Shown in pieces: positions 1 to 11,168 of a DNA stretch of 64,000 nucleotides. The translations under genes were made by a program, and so were the position numbers. A model generated the notes under the pieces. It saw only the letters and a list, made by a program, of their open reading frames with translations. It did no database searches and was not told where the DNA came from. The stretch covers positions 225,553,684 to 225,617,683 of the forward strand of contig NC_057808.1 of the NCBI RefSeq assembly GCF_018294505.1, written 5' to 3'. Numbering within the stretch: position 1 is the stretch's first letter; each line of letters opens with the position of its first letter. Origin of the DNA: Triticum aestivum. Taxonomy: Eukaryota; Streptophyta; Magnoliopsida; Poales; Poaceae.

Positions 1-1115
1 GGACTTTCGGGATGGAGCGCCACCGTCTCGAGGCGGAACTTGGGCAGGAGCACTTTTGCCCTCCGGCGGAGCGATTTCGCGGGGGGAACTTCCCTCCTTG
101 AGGGGGGAATCGAAGCCATCGTCATCACCAACAACCCTCTCATCTTTGGGAGGCCAATCTCCATCAACATCTTCAACAGCACCATCTCCTCTCAAACCCT
201 AGCTCATCCCTTGTGTTCAATCTTTGTACCGGAACCTCAGATTGGTACTATGGGTGACTAGTAGTTTTGATTACATCTTGTAGTTGATTACTATATGGTT
301 TATTTTGTGGAAGATTATATGTTCAGATCCATTATGCTATTTAATACCCCTCTAATCTTGAGCATGATTATCATTTGTGAGTAGTTACTTTTGTTCTTGA
401 GGTCACATGAGAAATCTTGTTGCAAGTAAACATGTGAACTTGATATGTGTTCGATATTTCAATGATATGTATGTTGTGATTCCCTTAGTGCTGTCATGTG
501 AACGTCGACTACATGGCACTTCGCCATATTTGGTCCTAAGGGAATACATTGTGGAGTAGTTATTAGATGATGGGTTGCTAGAGTGATAGAAGCTTAAACC
601 CTAGTTTATGCGCTACTTCGTAAGGGGCCGATTAGGATCCAAATGTTTAATGCTATGGTTAGATTTTATCTTAATACTTTTCTCATAGTTGCGGATGCTT
701 GCGAGGGGGTTAATCATAAGTGGGAGGTTTGTTCAAGTAAGAACAGCACCCAAGCACCGATTCACCCACATATCAAATTATCAAAGTAGCGAACACGAAT
801 CAAACCAACATGATGAAGGTGACTAGATGAAATTCCCGTGTACCCTCAAGAACGCTTTACTTATTATAAGAGACCGTTTTGGCCTGCCCTTTGCCACAAA
901 AGGATTGGGCTACCTTGCTGCACTTTATTTACCGTTACCGTTACTTGCTTGTTACAAATTACCTTGCTATCAAACTACTCGTTACTGACAATTTCAGTGC
1001 CTGCATAAATTACCTTGTTGAAAACCACTTGTCATTTCCTTCTGCTCCTCATTGGGTTCGACACTCTTACTTATTGAAGGGACTACGATTGATCCCCTAT
1101 ACTTGTGGGTCATCA
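1..1115 (+). mobile_element. Right part of a Gypsy-type LTR (enters from outside the window)
   Basis: The stretch has the look of a Triticeae Athila-type LTR: a GC-rich 5' UTR-like start, a long AT-rich middle, and the terminal string CTATACTTGTGGGTCATCA, nearly the same ending as the plus-strand LTR at 36042-37426. The LTR ends in CA at 1115, and unrelated sequence (internal region of a minus-strand element) follows at once, so this is a 3' LTR or solo LTR inserted into that element. The left end and TSD partner lie outside the window; the TSD copy expected here is AGAAG (1116-1120). Short ORFs in it are not genes. Family name not assigned. Confidence 0.7.
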
Positions 1116-1483
1116 AGAAGCAACTTCACAGGCACCCTTAAAAGCAACAAATTCTTCAATTTGTTCGATATCATAGTAACTATAAAAACCTTTGGCATAA
1201 AAAGATAAGATTTCATTGTCATTAAACTCACATTGGTAGGGAAGGTGTTTTTAAGGTCCTTTGTAGAGCAACAAGTAAAATCATATATTTCGCATAGAGT
1301 CCAAGCATAGCATAGCAAACAATTTACTTGATCCCATAAGAGTCTCCCTTTTTGAGACAAACGGTGATGCACAAAATAAGCATGCTCATCTAATGATTTT
1401 CCCTCAACTAAGCAAGTCGGGTTTTCAGCATGAGCACAAATGGTTCGCAGATGATCCAAATAGAAAACTTTAGGTGGATCCAT
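1116..1483 (-). pseudogene. Unknown ORF in the gag position of element A, truncated
   Basis: An open frame starts with ATG at 1483, about 130 bp after the primer-binding site, and runs to the element break at 1115, giving about 122 residues of element A before it enters foreign sequence. It begins MDPPKVFYLDHLRT and has no zinc knuckle or recognisable capsid motif in the part present. It is also unlike the ORF at the same place in element B, although the two LTRs are related. I do not recognise the product. Its position suggests a gag-like or replacement ORF of a non-autonomous element. The 3' part is missing from the window. Confidence 0.4.
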
Positions 1484-1613
1484 ATGTCTTTACTTTTCCT
1501 TTTTATTTTTGTTTTGGTGTGATGACAATAAGGATAACATAACTAAGAAAATAAAAAGTAGAACAAGTAAATGCTAATGTGTATGTAGGAACCTGTAGGT
1601 ATTTGATGATGTC

Positions 1614-1631
1614 TCCACGGCAACAGCGCCA
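1614..1631 (-). other. Primer-binding site of element A (tRNA-Asp type, mutated)
   Basis: On the minus strand the sequence reads TGGCGCTGTTGCCGTGGA, the complement of a plant tRNA-Asp 3' end with two changes compared with the copy in element D. It lies 11 bp inside the LTR end at 1643, as expected for minus-strand DNA priming. Confidence 0.75.
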
Positions 1632-1642
1632 GAAATTCTTTC

Positions 1643-2578
1643 TGTTACTTTGAGCTGCGTTGGGATTTTCCCCGAAGAGGAAGGGTGAAGCAATATAGTA
1701 GCGGTCAGTATTTTCCTCAGTGAGAACCAAGGTTATCGAACCAGTAGGAGAACCAAGCAAATTCTAGTGAGCAGTACCTACACACACAAGAGCAAATACT
1801 TGCACCCAACTAGGGCAAGAGGGTTGTCAATCCCTTTGAACTTGTTACTTGCAAGGATTGAGTCTAATAATGGTAGATAGATAAATCGAAAAGTAAAATA
1901 AAAGATAGTAAATTGCAGCAAGGTATTTTTGGTTTTTGTAATATGATAAAAGTAGACCTGGGGGCCATAGTTTTCACTAGAGGCTTTTCTCTCGAAAAGA
2001 TAGCGTACGGTGGGTAGACTAATTATTGTTGAGCAATTGATAGAAAAGCGCAAAGTTATGATGTTATTCATGGCAATGATCATGGCATTGTGTCCGTGAC
2101 AAGTAGACGGAAATGATTTTTGATATACTACTATTAATCCACCATCGACCTCTATCCATCTTGCATATAGGGTATTAAGTTCATAACAAACAGAGTAACG
2201 CTTTAAGCAAGATGACATAATGTAGATAGAATAAAACCAAACAATATGATTAAACCCCGTCGTTTCACCCTTAATGGAAACAATACAAATACGTGCCGCG
2301 CTACCCCTTCTGTCACCAGGTGAGGACACCGCAAGATTGGACCCACTACAAAGTACCTCTCCCGCTGAAGATAAATCAATATAGTTGGCCAAACCAAACA
2401 GATAGATCAGAGAGAAATACAAAGCTATCACAATAATGCATAATAAAGTCTAGCAAAGACTCAATTACTTTCAATGAATAATCTTATCATAAACCCACAA
2501 TTCATCGGATCCCGACAAACACACTACGAAAGAAGATTACATCAAATAGAACTCCGAGGAGAACATTCTATTGAAGAT

Positions 2579-2616
<38 letters not shown>

Positions 2617-3190
2617 CCACCTAGCTAATCACTATAGATCCGTAGGTTTGTGGTAAACTACTCATACATGATTAGTGGTGCAGCAAGGATGATGGAGAAG
2701 CCCTCCATGATCAATCCCCCGCCCGGCAGAGTGCCGAAAAGGCTTCCAGATGGGATCACAGAAGAACATAAGCTTGTGGCAGTGGAAAATTGTTTCAGGT
2801 GGCTCTCTGTTGGTTTGGGGATTTATGGGAATTTATGGAGTTGGAATTAGGTTAAACGGAGCTGGGTGGGACCCACAAGCTCAAGTGGCGCCCCCTAGGG
2901 GCACACCATGTGAGCTTGTCGCTCTCTCCTAGATCTTCTAGCCTCCTCCAGAACCTTGTAGGGTCCCTTCTGTTCCAGAAAAAATCACCATAAAATTTCA
3001 TCGTGTTTGGACTTCGTTTGGTACTGATTTTCAAAAAAGCCAAAAAACAAGCAAAAACAACAACTGACATTGGGAACTAAGTTAATAGGTTAGTCACCAA
3101 AAATGATATAAAATTGCATATAGAGTATCTAAGATTGATAATATAATAGCATGAAACAATAAAAATTATAGATACATTGGAGACGTATCA
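1643..3190 (-). repeat. 5' LTR of element A
   Basis: On the minus strand it starts TGATACGTCTCCAATG at 3190 and ends in CA at 1643 (1,548 bp). It aligns along its length with the two LTRs of element B, with many more point changes and a large expansion of a GA repeat. Apparent ORFs inside it (for example 1778-2431) are chance frames in LTR sequence. Confidence 0.85.
2581..2612. repeat. (GA)16 microsatellite
   Basis: Sixteen uninterrupted GA units lie inside LTR A. The matching place in the LTRs of element B has only three or four GA units, so the repeat has grown after the families split. Confidence 0.95.
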
Positions 3191-3446
3191 GGCGTCATGT
3201 CTCCCCCCGAAGCTTCTAGGGTCCCTTCTGGTCCAGAAAAATCATCGTATAGTTTCATCGTATTTGAACTTCATTTGGTACTGTTTTCTGCAAAACAATA
3301 AAATAGGCAAAAACAGGAACTGGCACTAGGAACTAGGTTAATAGGTTAGTTCCCAAAAATGATATACAATTGCATATAAAGCATACAACATTGACAATAT
3401 AATAGCATGAACAATAAAAAATTATAGATACATTGGAGACGTATCA
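3191..3446 (-). repeat. Second LTR stub, direct repeat of the LTR A start
   Basis: The last part of this block repeats about 240 bp of the start (minus-strand sense) of LTR A, down to an identical terminal GAGACGTATCA at 3446. Divergence from LTR A is clearly visible, so this is not a recent tandem copy. It is best read as the remnant of an older related LTR into which A inserted, or as a product of LTR recombination. Confidence 0.75.
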
Positions 3447-3559
3447 TACCCTGAGAGGAAATCAATTGTGATGGATTCTATCACAGAAAATGATCTTAGG
3501 TGGCATTTTTTGTGCCGTCACAAGGACTTTTGTCATAGAATAGCACACATTTTGTAGTG
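3447..3559 (-). mobile_element. CACTA-like transposon end, fragment
   Basis: The block ends at 3559 with TTTTGTAGTG, the reverse complement of a CACTACAAAA terminus typical of CACTA elements. Ahead of it lie sequences of the type TTTTTGTGCCGTCACAAGG that resemble small non-autonomous CACTA elements of grasses. The other end is missing, having been cut by the LTR stub at 3446. Assignment rests on the terminus alone. Confidence 0.45.
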
Positions 3560-5421
3560 GTTGTCTAGCTCATTTTATCTAAGTAGCTATTCTTGTTATT
3601 AGAGATATCGTCAATGTGTCCTTCATCTTGGCGTTGGGTTCCCATATATAGGGGTATAGTCTGATGGCCCGTCCGTACATATCGATATGCATGCGTTGTA
3701 CAACATGACCTCCATGTTTGGCAGATATTAGAACCCCTTTAAAGAAACTAGGGATGATACGTCTAGGTAAGTTTGTCCCTAGAGTTGGGCCTTATGGTCC
3801 GCACACACACAACAAATGCGACTGAATATATAGTTTGTGGGCCACAAATATACGAGGAGACTACTTCCCCCCTCAACTCCCTTCCTAGCAGCGCCTCTCC
3901 CCACGGTCCGTCAATTACGCACGTGACACATGTTGTAGGACTGAGAGTATATTGGCTAGAGGGGGATGCATCGGAGATTAAATTTTCTTTCAAAACATTA
4001 ATTCTCTTAGCACAACACAGCGGATAAAGAACTTAAGTAGGCATACTAAAATAGAACACAATTCGATAACCGAAGATAAGATAGGTGAACCGAGACAAAC
4101 TATGCGAAACTTTCAATGAAAGCAATGATAATCTTTCTAGAGTAGTGACCCAAAACCTTCAGTAAGACTATGGTGAGACTGAATGGAAATATGACAAACA
4201 ACATGGATGAAAATGAGAAAACAATACACTACACCAAAGATAAAGAAGCAAGTCACTAAGAGATATTCATTAAAGTAAGACTCGGTTGAATAACGAGATA
4301 GCACCACATGAACAATAAGCGAACATACATGAAAACTACCATAAGCACACCAACATGGATATACTAACCAACATGGTCACTTTAATGATAAGAAACAGAG
4401 GTACAAATATAATTAGAGAGCAATCTATCAGGGCAAAGAGCATAGATGATAAACAATTGAAAGAATTGCAGTAGAGTATATATAAATGACTAGTGGTGCT
4501 CGCTAGCGACATATGATTTGGTAGACCAGCTCACTCTTATGCAAAAGAGCTACGTATGGTTTGAGGGAATTGTGATTGAACACAGGAGCAGACCTCTCTC
4601 CATCCTATTCTCCTTCAACATAAAGCCGAATAGACTTCAGTTGATTTCACTTGAGGTAGATTCTTGTCTGCGATCTCCAAACCTTCAATGAACTTGCTTT
4701 GCGAACCAAAAGTACTCTTGGTTGTTCAAGACCGTGACTTGGTTAAGACAATTACTCTTGGACACTCAAGCCAATTGACACCTAACCATCTATAGATTTA
4801 GCAGCTCTCAAGTAATAGGCACAAGAACCCTCAACTTAGATCTACTGTGACGCTCAACCAATATCTAAGTTTTGGATCTTGATTTTCTCTCAATGGATTT
4901 TAAAATCAAATCTCTTAGAGGGGGTGCTCAAACAATCTTCTAAGAATCTCAAGCTGAGTAGCCAACAAAAAACTTTGGTGCAGGGTGGTTATTAATAGTC
5001 ACGGCCATCTCAGAAAGGAAATGACCATTTAGGACATGCGGTCCAGTCAACGGATAACCGACACATTTCCAACAATCAGATTTTGAGCACACAACAACTT
5101 TACTTGAGGAACAAGTAAAGTTGACTCCCCGATATGAAGCATGTCTCTCGCACCCCAAAAGATCAACGTCTCTGCCAGGCAAGTAATGCCAGGCAGGTTT
5201 TGGCTAAACATCACAACAGACATAAGTCTCGAAATGCTTACACCCCTCTTAATAGTACGGTGGCCCTGTGACTCAAATAAGAGAAAGAAGAAGAACAAAA
5301 CAAATGCGACGTCTTCACTTTGCCTTGAATCTTCTTGACTGCAGTCATTTTTTCTCGGACACCTTGAGTACAAATAGCGTCACTTCAGCAATATTTTTGT
5401 AGATCCGTCTCGCAATCTTCT
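3560..5421 (-). mobile_element. Probable LTR and flank of old Copia element F (unclassified sequence)
   Basis: No gene is visible. The right part continues, across the solo LTR inserted at 5422-17035, into the block 17036-17250, which begins on the minus strand with TGTTGGTGCAATG just after a polypurine tract. That is the start of a Sirevirus/Maximus-like Copia LTR. How far the LTR reaches to the left is not clear. No TGGTATCAGAGC-type primer site is seen here, so the LTR is solo, truncated or too degraded. Short ORFs at 3763-4027 and 4949-5373 overlap on both strands and look like chance frames. Confidence 0.35.
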
Positions 5422-5646
5422 TGTTGGGGAACGATGCATGGAAAACAAAAAATTTGTACGCACACACAAGATCTATCCATGGAGATGCATAGCTACGAGA
5501 GGGGGAGAGCATCTTCATACCCTTGAAGATCGCTAAGCGGAAGCGTTTATCAATGCGGTTGATGTAGTTGTACACCTTCATGATCTGTCCCGATCAAGTA
5601 CCGAACGTACGACACCTCCACGTTTAAACACGTTCATCTCAATGAC

Positions 5647-6124
5647 TAAGGGAGTCCTGGACTAAGGGGTCCTCGAGCGTCCGGCCTGTTAACCATGGGC
5701 TGGACTGATGGGCTGTGAAGATATCAAGACCGAAGACTGCACCCGTGTCCGGATAGGACTCTCCTTGGCGTGGAAGGCAAGCTTGGCGATCGAACGTGTA
5801 GGTTTCTCCCTCCGTAACCGACCTCATGTAACCCTAGATCCTCCCGGTGTCTATATAAACCGGAGGACTTAGTCCGGAGAGATATACTCATTACCATAGT
5901 CATACATGCTAGACTTCTAGGGTTTAGCCATCTCAATCTCGTGGTAGATCAACTCTTGTAATACTCATATTCATCAAGATCAATCAAGCAGGAAGTAGGG
6001 TATTACCTCCATAGAGAGGGCCCGAACCTGGGTAAACATCGTGTCCCCTGTCTCCTGTTACCATCGACCTTAGACGCACAGTTCGGGACCCCCTACCTGA
6101 GATCTGCCGGTTTTGACACCGACA
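5647..6124 (+). repeat. Fatima 5' LTR
   Basis: It runs from TAAGGGAGTCC to ACACCGACA. The first dinucleotide is TA instead of the canonical TG, while the 3' LTR keeps TG. A TATA box (TATATAAA) lies at 5853-5860, which puts the transcription start near 5885. The two LTRs are equal in length and differ at only a small number of positions. Confidence 0.93.
5853..5860 (+). promoter_or_regulatory. TATA box of the Fatima 5' LTR
   Basis: TATATAAA sits between the U3 region and the conserved leader. The same motif occurs at the matching place in the 3' LTR (about 15283-15291). Confidence 0.75.
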
Positions 6125-6169
6125 TTGGTGCTTTCATTGAGAGTTCCACTGTGACGTCGATGACGATCG

Positions 6170-7036
6170 ATGACTCGCCTCGTCCTTAAAGACAATATCA
6201 CCGCCGGAGGAGGCCTGGCCCGAGGCCAAACCCTTGAGCTAGGCGGCTTTACCATGACCGCCCGTTCGGCCGTTAAGCCGACGATGACCTCTCGGGCCAT
6301 CGAAAATCCCCTTTGTATCAACTCCGAACACTCCAAGCAGATGGATCCGGCGGAGCTCTCATCTTTGAACAAACTCCTGGATTGCATCGCTGCCCTGGGA
6401 ATTGCCACAGATTACGATCGGATCGGGCTTAAACCCGACCAAAGAGAAATTAAATCTCCACCGGTCACCCACCAGATAGTGGTAGTCGAGGAGCAAGACG
6501 GCGACTCTTTCCCTATACTGAAGACGGGCTATGTTCGGATCGCCGACCTTACAGAGCCGGATACCCACCAGCGAAAGGATGTGACCAGCCTTCCGAACAT
6601 AGAATCGGATGGCGGGCCTAAGCAATCCGAAGATACTCCGGAGTCCGGACTGTTAAATCTGGAAAATCTTCAGACTCCGGATCATCGATCGGGTCAGGGT
6701 CCGGATTCAAGTCCACCCACCCACCCAGATGTAAGCGCTCTTATGAGCATACAACAGCAATCTCAGGAAACGGTCCACCACTTCTGGGTCAGATTCCTCC
6801 TTGTCAGGGACAAGGTTAAAGATTGCCGCGACGAGGACGCGATATCAGCGTTCTGCAACAATTTCACGGACGAAGGAATACTCAACTCCATCAACCGCCG
6901 TCGCTTATTACACTTCGTAGACTTGGCAACTATCGTGCCTGGAAAACTCAGGCAGCCCGTTGGGAACCATCGGCCCTCACTCAACCCCTCATTCAGGCGA
7001 AAAGGGCACACCCTTGTAACACGCCCGGCCCAATAG
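6170..7036 (+). pseudogene. gag: Fatima gag, 5' part
   Basis: Codes for the capsid (Gag) protein that packages the element RNA. The frame starts with ATG at 6170, just after the 5' LTR and leader, and runs 288 codons. The C-terminal part, from about residue 185, carries the conserved capsid stretch with SIQQQSQETVHHFWVRF. A frameshift near 6935-6960 then moves the reading to the frame that continues from 6823 to 7656. Much of the usual gag length for this family appears to be missing, so this is a broken and probably internally deleted gene. Confidence 0.75.
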
Positions 7037-7656
7037 TAAAGAAATATAAGTCCATCACGGGGCGCGGAACCGTTCTGGAAGGATGGCTCGATGGGCCATG
7101 CAAAATACACGCAACACTGGATAACATACCAACGCATAGCCTTAGAGCATGTTGGATACTCCGGCAAGTGGCCAAGAGCAGCGAGAATATCCTCACCAAG
7201 AATATCCCAGAACAACACCCCCCAGAAGACGACGACCCCAGAATATTGACGGTCTTCGAGACATTCGCTTCAAACAATAAGCGCAAAAGGGCACTCCGCG
7301 AACTCGACGAAGTCTGTCAAATCGCCGCGACAAACCCTTGGAATGACATGACTATAACCTTCAACGCCGGTGACGAACCGAAATACAAGACAATTCGAGC
7401 ACCAGCCGCATTAGTCCTCAGTCCCATCGTGGACATCTTTAGACTCACCAAGGTCCTCATGGACGACGGCAGCGGACTAAACCTCATTTACGAGGATACA
7501 CTCCACAAAGTGGAAATAGACATAAGCCACATCAAGCAAAGCAGCACAACCTTCAGAGGAATCATTCCCAGTCGGGAGCGGGTATCACGGCCTCTTGGGG
7601 CGAGAGGCATTTACACGCTTCCAAGTTGTACCTCATTACGGGTACATGAAGCTTAA
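6950..7656 (+). pseudogene. Fatima gag end and aspartic protease remnant
   Basis: The frame continues the Gag C-terminus and enters the retropepsin-like protease. The active-site region reads VLMDDGSGLNLIYED, where this family usually has DGGSG. After SRE at about 7575 the conserved second half of the protease is missing and the reading changes frame, so a deletion removed the region before LGREAF (7592-7609). Protease activity is not possible from this copy. Confidence 0.75.
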
Positions 7657-9013
7657 GATGCCCGGGCCCAACGGCGTAATCACTCTCGCCAGTGATCCGG
7701 ACACAGCACTCCGCGCCAAAAATAAAACCGCATCCTTGGCCCTTGAGGCATTATCTGAAGCCCTCGCGGCCGAAGAGTTAACCGCACTCCACTCCACGGT
7801 GGACCGGGACGATGTGATCCTAGAGAAATGCCCCAAATCCACCTCCTTCAAGCCAGCGGAAGAGATAGTCAAATTCCATGTCCATCCAACGGACCCGAAG
7901 AGGACAACATCTATTGGGGCGCAACTAAACCCAACGGTCGACGCCGCGCTACGGGATTTTCTTCACGAAAACTGGGATATATTCGCCTGGCACTCTTCTG
8001 ATATGCTAGGAATCCCGCGCAAGCTGGCCGAACACAACCTCAACATACTAAAGGGATATAAACCGGTCAAACAAACACTGCGGCGCTTTTCTGAGCCCAA
8101 ACGCCAAGCCATGGGAGAGGAGCTAGCCAAGCTAATCGAGGCCGGATTCATTAGAGAAATAAAACATCCGGACTGGCTGGGAAACCTGGTGATGGTACCA
8201 AAGAAGGATAAATCATGGCGCCTGTGCGTCGATTTCAAAGACCTCAATAAGGCTTGCCCTAAGGATCCCTTCCCCCTCCCCCGCATTGACCAAATCACTG
8301 ACGCTACCGCAGGACACGACTCGCTGTGTCTTCTAGATGCATATTCCAGATACCATCAAATCAAAATGAAGGAGTCCGATCAAGCTGCAACAACATTCAT
8401 TACCCCATACGGGCCATTCTGCTTCAACACCATGCCCTTTGGGCTCAAGAACGCCGGCGTCACATATCAACGCATGATTCAAACATGCCTGGAAAAATAG
8501 ATCGGCAAGACAGTTGAAGCTTATGTGGACGACGTCGTCATCAAAACTAGGCACGTCGAAACACTAATAGACGATTTACGTCTCACATTCAACAACCTCC
8601 GCGCATATAACATTAAACTCAATCCGGAAAAGTCTGTTTTCGGCGTCCCCGCTGGAAAATTGCTGGGCTTCATTGTTTCCAATAGAGGAATTGAAGCAAA
8701 TCCAGCCAAAATCGGAGCTCTCTCACAGTTGGCTACGCCAACAGACCTTAAACAAGTCCAAAAACTCACGGGTTGCGTGGCAGCTCTAAGCCGCTTTATC
8801 TGGAGATTGGGAGAAAAAGCACTGCCACTCTATCGCCTTCTACGGCGAACCGACCACTTCGAGTGGACAGACGCGGCAACAACCGGACTGGAAGAAATAA
8901 AAACCCTTCTACCGAGCAACCCAGTCCTGGCCGCGCCAAACGTCAGCGAACCCATGTTACTTTACATATCGGCAACACATCAGGTGGTGAGCGCCGTACT
9001 CGTCGTTGAATGA
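7595..9013 (+). pseudogene. pol: Fatima reverse transcriptase with RNase H start
   Basis: The RT domain copies element RNA into DNA in cytoplasmic virus-like particles. Conserved blocks are seen in order: MVPKKDKSWRLCVDFKDLNKA near 8190-8250, the LLDAYSRYHQIKM block near 8325-8370, TMPFGLKNAG near 8430-8455, and the catalytic YVDD motif at about 8521-8532. An in-frame TAG at 8498-8500 cuts the protein directly before YVDD, and a TGA at 9011-9013 cuts it again in the connection region. Reading continues in the same frame after each stop, so both are point nonsense changes. The overlapping 8773-9252 frames are shadows. Confidence 0.9.
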
Positions 9014-9901
9014 GAACAGGATGGACACAAATTCCCGCTTCAGAAGCCAGTATACTACGTATCCACTATCCTTACACCATGCAAATCCCGATACCTCCAT
9101 TATCAAAAGATAGCATACACGGTCTTCATGGCATCCCGAAAGCTACGACACTACTTCCAGGAGTGTTCGATCACGGTGGCTTCCAAAGTACCACTCAACG
9201 ACATAATAAACAACCGCGATGCCATGGGCCGGATTGCCAAATGGGCCATTGAGATCCTTCCATTTGATATTACATACAAGCCACGTCGAGCTATTAAATC
9301 CCAAGTACTGGCTGACTTCGTCGCCGAATGGACAGAGGCCGAACTCCCTAAAGAGTACGACACATATTCCAATTGGGTTATGTATTTTGATGGCTCCAAA
9401 ATGTTGGCAGGGCTAGGAGCGGGCGTCATTTTAACGTCCCCCACTGGAGATGTCGTTCAGTACGTACTCCAGATACTATACACAGACTCCAATAACACAG
9501 CCGAATATGAAGCCTTATTGCATGGTCTCCGGATGGCTGTCTCCATGGGCATACAGCGCCTGGAAGTGCGCGGGGACTCAAACCTCGCAATATCTCAAAT
9601 AAATGGGGACTTTGATGCCAAAGATCCGAAGATGGCAGCTTATCATAACACCGTCCTAAAAATGTCGGCTCGGTTCGAGGGGCTCGAGTTCCATCATGTG
9701 GCCCGAGAAAGTAATCAAGCGGCGGACGTTCTTGCTCGTATCGGCGCCAAGCGCGACCCCGTCCCACCTAATATCTTTCTGGAAAGGCTTTTTAAGCCAT
9801 CCATGGTATGGCAGGGGAAAGCAGTAACACTAGTCTGGATCCGAACACAACCCCAGATCCCGAACACACAGATATCATCGGCGGCTCAGCCACCGAACTA
9901 A
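9014..9901 (+). pseudogene. pol: Fatima RNase H
   Basis: RNase H removes the RNA strand during reverse transcription. The frame 9128-9901 shows the catalytic-domain pattern: MYFDGSKMLAGLGAG near 9382-9425, the glutamate block NNTAEYEALLHGL near 9490-9530, GDSNLAISQ near 9574-9600 and the ADVLARIGAK end near 9723-9750. Between 9014 and 9128 the coding sequence is still recognisable in the same frame after the TGA at 9011. The frame runs out at 9901, where a frameshift leads into the integrase frame that opens at 9808. Confidence 0.88.
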
Positions 9902-11168
9902 CACCGTCGGCCCACCTCATTATGGCAGTCATCGCCCCATGGACCGAACCTTTCCTGGCCTGCCTTAATAGGAAGGAACTCCCCGAGGATCAGAATGAGG
10001 CCCGCCGCATTGTCTGGCGTTCGAAAGCCTACAAGGTCCATGACGGAGAGCTCTATAAAAAAAGTGCCATCGGAGTCCTTCAAAGGTGTATCTCCGAGGA
10101 GGAGGGGCGGCAGCTCCTGGTTGAGATTCATGCCAGTCTCGGCAGGCACCACGCCGCAGCTCGGGCCCTTAGTAGCAAGGCCTTCCGTACAGGATTCTAT
10201 TGGCCGACGGCCCGAGCAGATGCACAGGACCTTGTCCAACGTTGCGTCAGATGCCAACTGTTCGCCAACCAAAGCCATATGCCTCCCACTGCCCTACAAA
10301 CAATCCCCATCACTTGGCCTTTTGCGGTCTGGGGACTGGATATGGTTGGACCCCTTAAAGGAGGAAGCCATAAGAAAAAATATCTGCTGGTCATGGTGGA
10401 TAAATTCACTAAGTGGATAGAGGCCAAACCAGTTAAAATGGCCGAGTCCGGGCCGGTGATAGAATTCATATCCGGCGTCGTACACCGTTATGGTGTTCCG
10501 CACAGTCTCATCATCGATAACGGCTCCAACTTCACAGCGGACGAAGTGAAAGCCTGGTGCGCTAATCTGGGCATTAAGCTCGATTACGCCTCTGTATATC
10601 ATCCACAAACAAATGGTCAAGTCGAAAGAGCCAACTGTCTTATTATGAGCGGCATTAAGCCCAGACTAGTTCTTTGAAAGAATCAGACAAGCACTGGGTT
10701 GAGGAGCTCGACTCCATACTCTGGGGGCTGCGGACCACGCCCAATGGCACTATCGGATACACACCTTTCTTCATGGTGTACGGCGCAGAGGCAGTACTAC
10801 CCTGCGACATTATTCATGACTCGCCTCGAGTGCGCATGTACGAAGAGAGAGAGGCCGAGCTCGATCGTCAGGACAGCTTAGACGCCCTGGAGGAGGAGCG
10901 CGACGTCGCAAAAGCCCGTTCCGCATTTTATCAACAACAGGCTCGCAGGTATCAAAGCAGAGAAGTACGGGCCAAGACTTATAATGTTGGCGAACTAGTT
11001 CTACGCTTGCCGGAGAAGAAAAAGGACAAACTCAAGCCCAAGTGGGAGGGTCCCTTCATCATCGACGAAGTTCTCACCAGTGGAGCATACCGCCTGCGCG
11101 ATGCCTCAGACAATCGCTTGGAGCCGAACCCATGGAACGCGGCCAGACTCCGAAGATTCTATGCCTAG
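9808..11168 (+). pseudogene. pol: Fatima integrase
   Basis: Integrase inserts the cDNA into the genome. An HHCC zinc-binding region is visible (His pair near 10128-10150, CVRC near 10243-10254). The catalytic core has its first Asp in GLDMVG (about 10333-10350), its second in IDNGSNF (about 10516-10536) and its Glu in GQVERAN (about 10615-10635). A frameshift with a stop at 10675-10677 interrupts the core; the next frame, 10674-11168, holds the C-terminal part with NVGELVLRLPEKKKDKLKPK and GPFIIDEVL. No chromodomain is seen, in agreement with a Tat-type, non-chromoviral element. Confidence 0.9.

Larger units (their letters stand above)
1116..3190 (-). mobile_element. Element A: truncated Athila-type Gypsy retrotransposon (5' LTR + start of internal region)
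   Basis: Read on the minus strand the order is LTR (3190 to 1643), primer-binding site (1631-1614), then about 500 bp of internal sequence with the start of an ORF, cut at 1115/1116 by the plus-strand LTR on the left. The LTR is homologous to those of element B (25980-32568), and the primer site is the same type, so A and B belong to one lineage. The rest of A would lie to the left of the window if the interruption is a simple insertion. Confidence 0.8.

Noticed and set aside
1778..2431. 217-codon minus-strand frame
   Set aside because: It lies fully within LTR A, is not maintained in the related LTRs of B, and has no protein-like features.
6823..7218. Minus-strand frames over Fatima gag
   Set aside because: Shadows of the plus-strand coding sequence; the true antisense gene lies only at 11991-14768.
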